Shown piece by piece: positions 28,006 to 36,312 of a DNA stretch of 64,000 nucleotides. Numbering within the stretch: position 1 is the stretch's first letter; every line of letters begins with the position of its first letter. Both the position numbers and the translations under genes were made by a program. This DNA comes from Xylophilus sp. GW821-FHT01B05 (GTDB lineage Bacteria; Pseudomonadota; Gammaproteobacteria; Burkholderiales; Burkholderiaceae_C). The stretch spans positions 1,798,001 to 1,862,000 of the forward strand of contig CP152408.1 in the NCBI GenBank assembly GCA_038961845.1, given 5' to 3'. The notes beneath the pieces were generated by a model. That model did no database searches. It was given only the letters and a program-made list of their open reading frames with translations, and was not told the DNA's origin.

Positions 28006-28034
28006 TGGACTTTCTGATTCTCTAGTTGTACGAT
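28006..28034 (+). promoter_or_regulatory. Putative promoter of the bug-kdgD-dehydrogenase operon
   Basis: TGGACT (28006-28011) and TACGAT (28029-28034) are separated by 17 bases. The -10 region is embedded in TTGTACGATGAC, which shares TTGTA-GA with the udh-side operator. Upstream, a CCGGG/CCCGG stem at about 27976-27993 may end the gntR transcript. Confidence 0.45.
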
Positions 28035-28108
28035 GACTGATGACATGCCAAGGCGCGCGCCAAAATGCCGCCCAGCGGTCTCAGGCCAGCCCAACAACAG
28101 GAGATGAC

Positions 28109-29089
28109 ATGACTTTTTCCCGCCGCACCTTGCTGACCCGTACCCTGCCCGCGCTGGGCGCGCTTGCCGTTGGCGCGCCCGCCCTGGCGGCCGAAGCCTG
28201 GCCCGCGCGGCCGATCAAGCTGATCGTTCCCTACCCGCCGGGCGGGTCGTCCGACATCATTGCGCGGGCGCTGAGCCAGCCGCTGTCCGAGGCGCTGAAG
28301 CAAAACGTGATCGTCGAGAACCGCGCCGGCGCCAACGGCAACCTGGGCGCCGAGGCCGTGTCCCGCGCCGCGCCTGACGGCTACACGCTGCTGTTGTGCG
28401 ATGTGGGCGCGCTGGCCATCACGCCCTCGGTCTACACGCGCCTGTCCTTTGACCCGTCCAAGGACTTGCGCGGCGTGACCATGCTGGCCTACTCGCCGCA
28501 TTTGCTGGTGGTGCACCCTTCGGTGCCGGCCAACAACCTGCAGGAGCTGGTGGCGCTGTCGAAGAAGAGCGACCTCAACTTTGCCGTTACCGCCACCGGC
28601 AGCGCGCCGCACCTGGCCGGCGTGGCGCTGGAGCGCGCCAGCGGCGCCCGCTGGCAGTACGTGCCCTACAAGGGCGGCGTGCAGGCGGTGCAAGACACGG
28701 TGGCCGGCCAGACCCAGATCCTGATGAACGGCATGCTGGCCACGCTGCCCTTTGTGCAGAGCGGCAAGCTCAAGATCCTGGGCGTGTCCAAATCCACGCG
28801 CATGCCGCTGATCGGCGACGTGCCGACCATTGCCGAGCAAGGCGTGCCGGGCTATGAGTCCGGCACCTGGCAGGGCATGCTGGTGCCCAAGGGCACGCCG
28901 GCGCCCATCGTCGAGCGCCTGCACCAGGAGCTGGTGCGCATCATCCGCTCGCCCGAGATCCGCTCGCGCCTGGCCGGGCAGGGCGCCGAGGTGGTGACCA
29001 TGACATCGGCCGAGCAGGACGCCTTCTTCAACAAGGAGCGCGCGCGCTGGGCCAAGGTGGTCGCCGACGCGCAGCTCAAGATCGACTGA
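28109..29089 (+). CDS. Bug/TctC-family solute-binding protein
   Basis: A 326-residue exported receptor with a twin-arginine-like start (MTFSRRTLLTRTLPALG). The family segments IKLIVPYPPGGSSDIIAR, VENRAGANGNLGAE, TATGSAPHLAG and YVPYKGGVQAV are clear. ACAGGAG gives the ATG at 28109. It heads the operon with kdgD and the semialdehyde dehydrogenase and may bind an aldarate or hexuronate. No permease partner is adjacent. Confidence 0.93.
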   Translation: MTFSRRTLLTRTLPALGALAVGAPALAAEAWPARPIKLIVPYPPGGSSDIIARALSQPLSEALKQNVIVENRAGANGNLGAEAVSRAAPDGYTLLLCDVGALAITPSVYTRLSFDPSKDLRGVTMLAYSPHLLVVHPSVPANNLQELVALSKKSDLNFAVTATGSAPHLAGVALERASGARWQYVPYKGGVQAVQDTVAGQTQILMNGMLATLPFVQSGKLKILGVSKSTRMPLIGDVPTIAEQGVPGYESGTWQGMLVPKGTPAPIVERLHQELVRIIRSPEIRSRLAGQGAEVVTMTSAEQDAFFNKERARWAKVVADAQLKID

Positions 29090-29098
29090 AATGGAGCA

Positions 29099-29210
29099 CC
29101 CCCAGGCTACGCGCTTCGCGTCTTCGCCTTCCCCCTCGAGGGGGCACATCCAGCGGCCCGGCGGAGCCGGTTCCGCGGATGTTTGCGCATGGCCTGCTCC
29201 GCGGCCTTTT
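29099..29210 (+). repeat. Stop-proximal structured repeat, family 1, copy C (long type)
   Basis: Begins ten bases after the Bug stop with CCCCCAGGCTACGCGC. The G/C hairpin is CCCCCTCGAGGGGG, the apical stem CCGGC-gga-GCCGG, and the outer stem ACATCC/GGATGT. It ends in GGCCTGCTCCGCGGCC followed by TTTT. It separates the Bug gene from kdgD. Confidence 0.88.
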
Positions 29211-29281
29211 GTGCCGCTGTATCTGTGTTCTGCAATGGCTCCCCTGTTTTCTTTCTTCCCTAGCTCTCGACGACTCACACC

Positions 29282-30193
29282 ATGAATCCCCAGGAACTCA
29301 AATCCATCATGGGCTCCGGCCTGCTGTCCTTCCCGTTGACCGACTTCGACGCGAACGGCGACTTCAACAAAAGCAGCTATGAGAAGCGTCTCGAGTGGCT
29401 GGCTCCCTACGGCGCCAGCGCGCTGTTCGCGGCCGGCGGTACGGGTGAGTTCTTCTCGCTGACCGGCGACGAGTACCCCGGCATCATCAAGACCGCGGTC
29501 GACACCTGCCGCGGCGTGGTGCCGATCATTGCTGGCGCGGGCGGCCCCACGCGCTTTGCCATCGAATGCGCGCAGGCCGCAGAGAAGGCCGGCGCCCACG
29601 GCATCCTGCTGCTGCCGCACTACCTGACCGAAGCCGGCCAGGAAGGCTTGGCGGCACATGTCGAGGCGGTATGCAAGAGCGTGAAGTTCGGCGTCATCGT
29701 CTACAACCGCGGCCAGAGCCGCTTCAAGCCTGACACCCTGGCCCGGCTGGCCGAGCGCAATGCCAATCTGGTCGGTTTCAAGGACGGCATTGGCGATATC
29801 GAGCTGATGAGCTCGATCTACATGAAGATGGGCGAGCGCTTCGCCTACCTGGGCGGCCTGCCCACGGCCGAGGTCTACGCCGCCGCCTACAAGGCACTGG
29901 GCACGCCGGTGTATTCGTCTGCGGTGTTCAACTTCATCCCCAAGACGGCGATGCAGTTCTACGAGGCCGTGCGCACCGACGACCACGCCACCCAGCACCG
30001 CCTGCTGAAGGACTTCTTCATGCCCTACCTGGACATCCGCAACAAGGGCCAGGGCTATGCGGTGAGCATCGTCAAGGCCGGCGCCAAGATCGTCGGCCAC
30101 GACGCCGGCCCGGTGCGCGCGCCGCTGACCGACCTCAAGGCCAACGAGGTGGCGGAACTGGCCGCGTTGATTGCCACGCTCGGCCCCCAATAA
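29282..30193 (+). CDS. kdgD: 5-dehydro-4-deoxyglucarate dehydratase (KdgD)
   Basis: A 303-residue DHDPS/NAL-superfamily TIM barrel. The Schiff-base Lys167 is in [10 protein letters not shown], the catalytic Tyr141 in VIVYNRG, and [14 protein letters not shown] replaces the usual GTTGE motif, all as in KdgD proteins. The enzyme dehydrates and decarboxylates 5-dehydro-4-deoxy-D-glucarate to 2-oxoglutarate semialdehyde. The next gene encodes the dehydrogenase for that product, which supports the assignment. Confidence 0.93.
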   Translation: MNPQELKSIMGSGLLSFPLTDFDANGDFNKSSYEKRLEWLAPYGASALFAAGGTGEFFSLTGDEYPGIIKTAVDTCRGVVPIIAGAGGPTRFAIECAQAAEKAGAHGILLLPHYLTEAGQEGLAAHVEAVCKSVKFGVIVYNRGQSRFKPDTLARLAERNANLVGFKDGIGDIELMSSIYMKMGERFAYLGGLPTAEVYAAAYKALGTPVYSSAVFNFIPKTAMQFYEAVRTDDHATQHRLLKDFFMPYLDIRNKGQGYAVSIVKAGAKIVGHDAGPVRAPLTDLKANEVAELAALIATLGPQ

Positions 30194-30211
30194 TTCGGCC
30201 GTCATCACACG

Positions 30212-30243
30212 ATGCGTCGCGACGTGGTAGCGTCGCGGCGCAT
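30212..30243 (+). other. Intercistronic hairpin between kdgD and the semialdehyde dehydrogenase gene
   Basis: ATGCGTCGCGACG (30212-30224) pairs with CGTCGCGGCGCAT (30231-30243) over 13 positions, one of them G-U, around the loop TGGTAG. No T-run follows, so it is more likely an mRNA-stabilising or processing structure than a full terminator. Confidence 0.6.
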
Positions 30244-30269
30244 TTCTCATGCGACAACCAGGATCCTCC

Positions 30270-31727
30270 ATGACGCAGAACGCACCACACCTGAACCTGA
30301 TCAACGGCGAATGGCTGGCCGGCAGCAGTGCCAGCCCCAATCGCAACCCCAGCCACTTGGCCGACGTGATTGCCGAGTACACCCAGGGCGACGCCGCCCA
30401 GGTCGACGCCGCCGTGCAGGCCGCGCTGGCCGCCTTCCCGGCCTGGTCCACCAGCGGCATCCAGGCGCGCAGCGACGCGCTCGACAAGATCGGCAATGAA
30501 ATCCTGGCGCGCAAGGAAGAGCTGGGCACGCTGCTCTCGCGCGAAGAGGGCAAGACCAAGCCCGAGGGCATTGGCGAAGTCACCCGCGCCGGCCAGATCT
30601 TCAAGTTCTTTGCCGGCGAATGCCTGCGCCTGGCGGGCGAGGTGCTGCCCTCGGTGCGCCCCAACATCGGCGTGGAAATCACACGTGAGCCCATCGGCGT
30701 GGTCGGCCTGATCACGCCGTGGAACTTCCCCATCGCCATCCCGGCCTGGAAGATCGCCCCGGCGCTGGCCTTTGGCAACTGCGTGGTGCTGAAGCCCGCC
30801 GACCTGGTGCCCGGCAGCGCCTGGGCGCTGGCCGACATCATCCACCGCAGCGGCATCCCGGCCGGCGTCTTCAACCTGGTGATGGGCCGTGGCAGCGTGA
30901 TTGGCGATGCGCTGGTCAAGCACCCCGGTATTGCCGCGATCAGCTTCACCGGCTCTACCGGCGTGGGCAGGCGCATTGCCCAGGCTTGCGTTGAAAGCCA
31001 CAAGAAGGTGCAGCTGGAGATGGGCGGCAAGAACCCGCAGGTCGTGCTGGACGACGCCGACCTGGCGCAGGCGGTAGAGCTGAGCGCGCAGAGCTGCTTC
31101 TATTCCACCGGCCAGCGCTGCACGGCCTCCAGCCGCCTGATCGTTACCCAGGGCATCTACCCCAAGTTCATCGAGGCGCTCAAGGCGCGCATGGACAAGA
31201 TCAAGGTGGGTGACGCGCTGATCGCCGGCACCGACGTGGGCCCGGTCGTGAGCCAGGCGCAGTTGGAGCAAGACCTGAGCTATGTCGAGATCGGCAAGGC
31301 CGAAGGCGCCACGGTGTACGCCGGCGGCGGCCGCGTGGCCTGCCACACCGGCAGCGGCAACGAGGGCTTCTTCATGGCGCCCACGCTGCTTACCGACACC
31401 ACCAAGGGCATGCGTGTGAACCGCGAAGAAATCTTTGGCCCGGTCGCCAGCGTGATCCTGGTGAAGGACTACGAAGAAGCCCTGGCCACCGCCAACGATA
31501 CCGAGTTTGGTTTGTCTGCCGGCATTGCCACCACCAGCCTGAAGTACGCCACCCACTTCAAGCGCCACAGCCAGGCCGGCATGGTGATGGTCAACCTGCC
31601 GACGGCGGGCGTGGACTACCACGTGCCCTTTGGCGGCCGCAAGGCCAGCAGCTACGGCCCGCGTGAGCAGGGCAAGTACGCGCAGGAATTCTTCACCGTG
31701 GTGAAGACGGCGTACACGCTGGCGTAA
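30270..31727 (+). CDS. 2-oxoglutarate semialdehyde dehydrogenase (aldehyde dehydrogenase family)
   Basis: A 485-residue NAD(P)-dependent aldehyde dehydrogenase. The general base Glu250 is in LEMGGKN, the nucleophile Cys284 in GQRCTAS, and WNFPIAIPAWK and FTGSTGVGR form the cofactor site. It resembles the ketoglutarate-semialdehyde dehydrogenases of sugar-acid pathways and would produce 2-oxoglutarate for the citric acid cycle. CAGGATCC precedes the ATG at 30270. It can serve both KdgD and the AraD-like enzyme encoded at 36.3 kb. Confidence 0.92.
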   Translation: MTQNAPHLNLINGEWLAGSSASPNRNPSHLADVIAEYTQGDAAQVDAAVQAALAAFPAWSTSGIQARSDALDKIGNEILARKEELGTLLSREEGKTKPEGIGEVTRAGQIFKFFAGECLRLAGEVLPSVRPNIGVEITREPIGVVGLITPWNFPIAIPAWKIAPALAFGNCVVLKPADLVPGSAWALADIIHRSGIPAGVFNLVMGRGSVIGDALVKHPGIAAISFTGSTGVGRRIAQACVESHKKVQLEMGGKNPQVVLDDADLAQAVELSAQSCFYSTGQRCTASSRLIVTQGIYPKFIEALKARMDKIKVGDALIAGTDVGPVVSQAQLEQDLSYVEIGKAEGATVYAGGGRVACHTGSGNEGFFMAPTLLTDTTKGMRVNREEIFGPVASVILVKDYEEALATANDTEFGLSAGIATTSLKYATHFKRHSQAGMVMVNLPTAGVDYHVPFGGRKASSYGPREQGKYAQEFFTVVKTAYTLA

Positions 31728-31740
31728 ATCGCTTGTGCTC

Positions 31741-31767
31741 CTATAGCTATTAAATTAATAGCTATAG
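31741..31767. repeat. TAGCTAT palindrome
   Basis: CTATAGCTATTAA and TTAATAGCTATAG are perfect 13-base arms around a single A. It shares the TAGCTAT core with the family 2 repeats and directly abuts the terminator. Confidence 0.7.
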
Positions 31768-31800
31768 GCCGGCGCCCGTTATGGGCTGCCGGCCTTTTTT
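31767..31800 (+). terminator. Rho-independent terminator of the kdgD operon
   Basis: GGCCGGCGCCC pairs with GGGCTGCCGGCC around GTTAT, followed by six T residues. It is about 40 bases after the dehydrogenase stop. Confidence 0.85.
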
Positions 31801-31805
31801 GTTTG

Positions 31806-31919
31806 GGTTCGTGTAACTCTCCCCCCGTTCGCCCTGAGCCTGTCGAAGGGCTTGGTGGTGAGGTGGCAGGGCTTCGACAAGCTCAGCCTGAACGGTGGGG
31901 AGCAGAGTAGTTACGAACC
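31806..31919. repeat. Long imperfect inverted repeat with CCCTGAGCCTGTCGAAGGGC core
   Basis: Two arms of about 50 bases start with GGTTCGT and end with ACGAACC. Inner parts read CGTTCGCCCTGAGCCTGTCG and CGACAAGCTCAGCCTGAACG. This core is a widespread proteobacterial palindromic repeat. It fills the gap between the convergent dehydrogenase and lysR genes and touches the lysR stop. Confidence 0.8.
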
Positions 31920-32851
31920 TATGCCGGCGTATGCAGCAGCTCCAGAAAATGCTGCAACGCGGCTGACGCCGGCCGGTCGCGCCGCACGATGCTGCCGTAG
32001 GCGGCCAGCCGGTGGTGGATGGCGTAGGGCAGCACGCGCAGCAGGCCGTGCTGCTCGTAACGCTGCGCAATCGACCACGGGATGACAGCGATCATGTCGG
32101 TGCGGGCGATCAGGTTGGTGGTGGTCAGGATGGATGCGGTCTCGATCAGGCCCGGTGGCAGCGGCAAGTGGTGCGTGGCAAATTCCTGCTCGATCACGTC
32201 GCGCATCGGGCTGCCGGCGGGCTGCAGTATCCAGGGGTAGGGCTGCAGCTCGGCGAACTGCAGCTTGGCGCGCCCGGCCAAAGGATGCTTGGGCGACACC
32301 ACCACCGACAGCGCCTCATCGCCCAGCGGGCGGAACACGCAGTCGCCGCCGCTGCGGCCCGGCATGCGGCCGATCACCATGTCGAGCTGGCCTTCGCGCA
32401 GCTGCTCCATCAGCCGGTCGCTGGTGCCCACCGCGATCTCCACCGTCAGGAACGGGTAGAGCGCCTTCAGGCGGATCAGCGCATGCGTCAGGTCGGCCGG
32501 CGAGGCCGCCATGATGCTGCCGATGAAGAGCTTGCCCGCGCTGCCCAGTTGCAGCGCCTGCAGCTCGCGGCGCAGGGCTTCGAGCCCGCCGCGCATGCCG
32601 CGAAAGTGCTGGGTCACGCAGGTGCCAGCCGGGTTCAGGCGCAGGCCGCGGCCCACGCGGTCGAACAGCGTATGGCCCAGCGTGTGCTCCAGCTCGTGCA
32701 GCATCTTGGTCGCCGCGGGCTGGGTCATGCCCAGCTCGGCCGCCGCGGCGCGCAGCGTGCCCCGGCTTTCCACGGCCAGCAGCAGCGCCACCTGGCGCAT
32801 GCGCAGGCGGTTGAGCAAAAGAGTGGGGGAGTCGGGGTCGGCTGTGCTCAT
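31919..32851 (-). CDS. LysR-family transcriptional regulator
   Basis: A 310-residue regulator. The N-terminal winged helix contains VALLLAVESRGTLRAAAAEL and MTQPAATKMLHELEHTLG; the effector domain carries the GKLFIGSIMAASPADL and FRPLGDEALSVVVSPKHPLAG segments of the GbpR/GalR-like branch. It is divergent from a Bug gene heading a sugar-acid-like operon and probably activates that operon in response to one of its metabolites. Start ATG at 32851. Confidence 0.92.
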   Translation of the reverse strand: MSTADPDSPTLLLNRLRMRQVALLLAVESRGTLRAAAAELGMTQPAATKMLHELEHTLGHTLFDRVGRGLRLNPAGTCVTQHFRGMRGGLEALRRELQALQLGSAGKLFIGSIMAASPADLTHALIRLKALYPFLTVEIAVGTSDRLMEQLREGQLDMVIGRMPGRSGGDCVFRPLGDEALSVVVSPKHPLAGRAKLQFAELQPYPWILQPAGSPMRDVIEQEFATHHLPLPPGLIETASILTTTNLIARTDMIAVIPWSIAQRYEQHGLLRVLPYAIHHRLAAYGSIVRRDRPASAALQHFLELLHTPA

Positions 32852-32854
32852 TGA

Positions 32855-32877
32855 ATTGATAACCTGAGGATATCAAT
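32855..32877. promoter_or_regulatory. LysR-type binding site candidate
   Basis: ATTGATA and TATCAAT are complementary 7-base arms separated by 9 bases, right at the lysR start, fitting the T-N11-A pattern of LysR regulators. An overlapping CCTGA/TCAGG pair lies at 32863-32867 and 32881-32885. Confidence 0.6.
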
Positions 32878-32969
32878 CCATCAGGTCATTTCATTTTACG
32901 GACATCATTTGTTTTCCTACGATGGCGGCATAAACAAGTGCACTGCCTGCACATCCAGGAGACAAGACA

Positions 32970-33932
32970 ATGCTTCGCCGATTCGCAATGCCAGCCATGG
33001 CGCTGGCCCTGCTCGCGCCGCTGTGCGCCACCGCCCAGGAATGGCCTACGCGCACCGTGCGCATCCTCGTGGGCTCCGCGCCCGGCGGCGGCACCGACGC
33101 CATGGCGCGCGCCGTGGCCGACCGGCTCGGGCCGCTGCTCAAGCAATCCGTGATCGTGGAGAACCGCCCGGGCGTCTCCAACACCCTCGCCGCCGATGTC
33201 ACCGCCAAGGCCACTGACGGCCACACCATGGTGATGGGCGTGGTCACCGCGCATGCGATTGCGCCGCACCTGCTCAAGCTCAACTACGACAGCAACCGCG
33301 ACCTGGTGCCGGTGGCCTTTGTGGGTGCCGTGCCCAACGTGCTGGTGGTCACCAACGGCCTGCCGGCCGACTCGGTGCCGGCGCTGGTGGCGCTGGCCAA
33401 GAAAGAGCCCGGCAAGATCAATTACGCCAGCAGCGGCGCCGGCAGCACCCAGCACATCGCCGCCGAAATGTTCAAGGACGCGGCCGGCGTGGACCTGGTG
33501 CACGTGCCCTACAAGGGCAGCAGCGCCGCGCTGATCGATCTGGTCGGCGGCCAGGTGCAGATGAGCTTTGACACCATGCCCTCGGTCATTGGCCAGATCA
33601 AGAACGGCAAGATCCGCCCGCTGGCCGTGACCACGGCCAAACGCAACCCGCAACTGCCCAACGTGCCGACCATGGCCGAGGCCGGCTTCCCCACGGTGGA
33701 GGTCAGCGCCTGGTACGGCATCTACATGCCGGCTGCCACGCCCAAGGCCGTGCAGCAAAAGGTGCATGACGAGGTCAACAAGGTGCTCGCCATGCCCGAG
33801 ACCAAGACCCGCCTGGAGGCCGTGGGCGCCGAGATCGCACCCATGACGCAGGCGCAGTTCGCCGCCTTTCACGACGCCGAGTTCAAACGCTACGGCGACA
33901 TCATCCGCAAGAACCAGATCAGGATTGACTGA
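32970..33932 (+). CDS. Bug/TctC-family solute-binding protein
   Basis: A 320-residue exported receptor: signal peptide AMALALLAPLCATAQ-EWP, then VRILVGSAPGGGTDAMAR, VENRPGVSNTLAAD, YASSGAGSTQHIAAE and HVPYKGSSAALIDL. The ATG follows CCAGGAGAC. It heads the LysR-controlled operon that runs to the second beta-propeller gene, where an MFS transporter is also encoded. The bound compound is probably a sugar acid (context only). Confidence 0.93.
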   Translation: MLRRFAMPAMALALLAPLCATAQEWPTRTVRILVGSAPGGGTDAMARAVADRLGPLLKQSVIVENRPGVSNTLAADVTAKATDGHTMVMGVVTAHAIAPHLLKLNYDSNRDLVPVAFVGAVPNVLVVTNGLPADSVPALVALAKKEPGKINYASSGAGSTQHIAAEMFKDAAGVDLVHVPYKGSSAALIDLVGGQVQMSFDTMPSVIGQIKNGKIRPLAVTTAKRNPQLPNVPTMAEAGFPTVEVSAWYGIYMPAATPKAVQQKVHDEVNKVLAMPETKTRLEAVGAEIAPMTQAQFAAFHDAEFKRYGDIIRKNQIRID

Positions 33933-33936
33933 GCCC

Positions 33937-34983
33937 ATGACCTCTTCCGACAAGCCCGTGCTGGCCCTGACGCTGGGCGACCCCGCCGGCATTGGCGCCG
34001 AGCTGATCGCGCGCCTGCTGGCCAAACCCGAGGCCGCGCAGCGCGCCAACATCGTGCTGGTGGGTGACCGCTGGCTGTGGGAAGAAGGCCAGCAGATCGC
34101 CGGCCTGCAGGTGGCGACCGACGCCATCGATTCCCTGGCCGCAGTGCGTGGCCGCGCCAGCAGCGCGCGCCCGGCCTTCCTGGCCGTAGACACCGTGGCC
34201 CAGGCCGATGTGCACCGCAGCCGCGCCGAGGCGCCCGGCGGCCGCTCGGTGCTGCAGGTGCTGGACCTTTGCATGGACGCAGCCCTGGCCGGCGACATCG
34301 ACGCCATCTGCTTCGCGCCGCTGAACAAGCAGGCCATGAAGATCGGTGGCATGCAGCATGAAGACGAGCTGCACCACTTCGCCCAGCACCTGGGCGTGAC
34401 TGGCTACTTCTGCGAGTTCAACACCCTGGGTGACCTGTGGACCTCGCGCATTTCCTCGCATGTGCCCCTGAAGGATGTGGCCAGCTACCTGAGCGTGGAG
34501 CGCATCCAGCAGGCGTCTGAGCTGATCTACCGCTCGCTGTTGGCCAGCGGCATTGCGGCGCCCAAGGTGGCGATTGCGGCCTTCAACCCGCATGGCGGCG
34601 ACGGCGGTGTCTGCGGGCGCGAAGAGATCGACATCATCGCGCCGGCCGTCAAGGCGCTGCAGGCACGCAGCTGGCCCACCGACGCACCCTTCCACGGCCC
34701 GTTCCCAGCCGACACCATCTTTTTGAAGGCGCAGGCCGGCGAGTACCAGGCCATCGTCACCATGTACCACGACCAGGGCCAGATAGCGATCAAGCTGCTG
34801 GGCTTCAGCCGCGGCGTCACGGTGCAGGGCGGCCTGCCCATCCCCATCACCACGCCGGCCCACGGCACCGCCTATGACATCGCGGGCCAGGGCAAGGCCA
34901 GTGTCGAAGCCACCTGGCAAGCCTTCCAGATCGCCTGCCGCATGGGTATTGCCCAACGCAGCAAGGCGCTTGCCGCCGCCTGA
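33937..34983 (+). CDS. pdxA2: PdxA2-type 4-phospho-acid dehydrogenase (PdxA family)
   Basis: A 348-residue member of the PdxA metal-dependent dehydrogenase family. [18 protein letters not shown] opens the protein, and the catalytic/metal motifs FNPHGGDGG and [15 protein letters not shown] with [13 protein letters not shown] are intact. PdxA2 enzymes oxidise 4-phospho-D-threonate or 4-phospho-D-erythronate and normally sit beside a DUF1537 kinase gene; none is present here. PdxA relatives such as TphB act on cis-dihydrodiols, so the substrate is open. The ATG at 33937 lies five bases after the Bug stop. Confidence 0.85.
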   Translation: MTSSDKPVLALTLGDPAGIGAELIARLLAKPEAAQRANIVLVGDRWLWEEGQQIAGLQVATDAIDSLAAVRGRASSARPAFLAVDTVAQADVHRSRAEAPGGRSVLQVLDLCMDAALAGDIDAICFAPLNKQAMKIGGMQHEDELHHFAQHLGVTGYFCEFNTLGDLWTSRISSHVPLKDVASYLSVERIQQASELIYRSLLASGIAAPKVAIAAFNPHGGDGGVCGREEIDIIAPAVKALQARSWPTDAPFHGPFPADTIFLKAQAGEYQAIVTMYHDQGQIAIKLLGFSRGVTVQGGLPIPITTPAHGTAYDIAGQGKASVEATWQAFQIACRMGIAQRSKALAAA

Positions 34984-35012
34984 TCCCTTCCATCCCCCTT
35001 AAAGATATCGCC

Positions 35013-36182
35013 ATGAAGATCAAGTCCGTCCGCGCCCGTGTTTTCCAATGGAAGGGCAAGACCGTTCCGCCGCAGGGCAACTTCTGCTCCAACGCCATGG
35101 ACCTGGTGTACTCCAACACCGAGAGCATGAGCACCTTCCGCTTCCATTCGTGGACGGTGGTGGAGATCGAGACCGATGACGGCATCGTCGGCCTGGGCAA
35201 TGTGGCGCTGGCACCGGCCATTGCCAAGGCCATCATCGACCAGTACCTGGCGCCGCTGGTCATTGGCCAGGACCCATGGGACTACGAATACCTGTGGCAG
35301 CGCATGTACCGCAGCACCCACGCCTGGGGCCGCAAGGGCGTGACCATGGCGGCGATTTCGGCGGTAGACCTGGCCATCTGGGACATCCTGGGCAAGAGCG
35401 TGAACAAGCCGGTGTTCAAGCTGCTGGGCGGCCGCACCAAGGAAAAAATTCCCTGCTACTACAGCAAGCTCTACCGCACCGACCTGAAGGAAATGCAGGA
35501 CGAGGCGCAGAAGTTTCTGGACCAGGGCTTCACCATGTTCAAGTCGCGCTTTGGCTACGGCCCGGCGCATGGCACCAAGGGCGTGGCAGAGAACCTGAAG
35601 GCGGTCGAAGCCATCCGTGAAGTGATCGGCTACGACAGTGACCTGATGCTTGAGTGCTACATGGGCTGGAACCTGGAATACGCCAAGCGCATGCTGCCCA
35701 AGCTGGAAAAGTTCCAGCCGCGCTGGGTAGAAGAGCCGGTGATCGCCGACGACATAGACGGCTATGCCGAGCTGAACCAGCTCACCAGCATCCCCATCTC
35801 TGGCGGCGAGCACGAGTTCAGCCTCTACGGCTTCAAGCAGTTGCTCGACAAGAAGGCGGTCAGCGTGGTGCAGTACGACACCAACCGCGTGGGCGGCATC
35901 ACCGCGGCGCACAAGATCAATGCACTGTGCGAGGCCTACAGCGTGCCGGTCATTCCGCATGCGGGCCAGATGCACAACTACCACCTGACCATGAGCACCA
36001 TCGCATCGCCCATGGCCGAGTACTTCCCCATGTTCGACGTGGAAGTGGGCAACGAGCTGTTCTATTACATCTTCGACGGTGAGCCGGTGGCAGAGAACGG
36101 CTTTGTGCAGTTGAAGGACGACGTGCCCGGCCTGGGCCTGACGCTGAAGACCGAGTTCCTCGACCAATTCGATATCCAGTAG
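35013..36182 (+). CDS. Enolase-superfamily acid-sugar dehydratase (mandelate racemase subgroup)
   Basis: A 389-residue two-domain enzyme with an N-terminal capping domain and a barrel. Metal-ligand positions are Glu214 (MLECYMGWN), Glu240 (WVEEP) and Glu266 (GGEHE). The acid/base residues are Lys177 in FKSR and the His316-Asp289 dyad ([20 protein letters not shown]). The overall pattern is close to rhamnonate dehydratases. It should dehydrate an aldonate or aldarate to the 2-keto-3-deoxy acid. The next gene can process such a product. The exact sugar cannot be read from sequence. Confidence 0.85.
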   Translation: MKIKSVRARVFQWKGKTVPPQGNFCSNAMDLVYSNTESMSTFRFHSWTVVEIETDDGIVGLGNVALAPAIAKAIIDQYLAPLVIGQDPWDYEYLWQRMYRSTHAWGRKGVTMAAISAVDLAIWDILGKSVNKPVFKLLGGRTKEKIPCYYSKLYRTDLKEMQDEAQKFLDQGFTMFKSRFGYGPAHGTKGVAENLKAVEAIREVIGYDSDLMLECYMGWNLEYAKRMLPKLEKFQPRWVEEPVIADDIDGYAELNQLTSIPISGGEHEFSLYGFKQLLDKKAVSVVQYDTNRVGGITAAHKINALCEAYSVPVIPHAGQMHNYHLTMSTIASPMAEYFPMFDVEVGNELFYYIFDGEPVAENGFVQLKDDVPGLGLTLKTEFLDQFDIQ

Positions 36183-36186
36183 CTCG

Positions 36187-36277
36187 CCCCCAGGCTTCGC
36201 GCACTTCGTGTCGCTGCGCCAACCCCCTGCCGGGGGCAGCACCAGCGGCCCGGCAAAGCCGGTTCCGCGGTGCTTTT
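36187..36277 (+). repeat. Stop-proximal structured repeat, family 1, copy D (short type)
   Basis: The stop codon itself is the first part of a shared string TAGCTCGCCCCCAGGCTTCG, identical in copy G. First hairpin is CAC-ttc-GTG instead of CGC/GCG, a paired change; the outer stem is CACC/GGTG instead of ATCC/GGAT. It lies between the dehydratase and the AraD-like gene. Confidence 0.88.
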
Positions 36278-36312
36278 CGGAGTGACATCCACCCTATGCC
36301 ACCGTCCACCCT

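Noticed and set aside
28022..31030. Open frame of 1,002 codons on the minus strand
   Set aside because: It runs antisense through bug, kdgD and the dehydrogenase, which all have clear family motifs; its own translation has none.
33937..34983. Terephthalate dihydrodiol dehydrogenase (TphB) as the function of the PdxA-family protein
   Set aside because: TphB belongs to this family and follows a Bug gene in tph operons, but no tphA oxygenase genes are present and the neighbours are sugar-acid-type enzymes.
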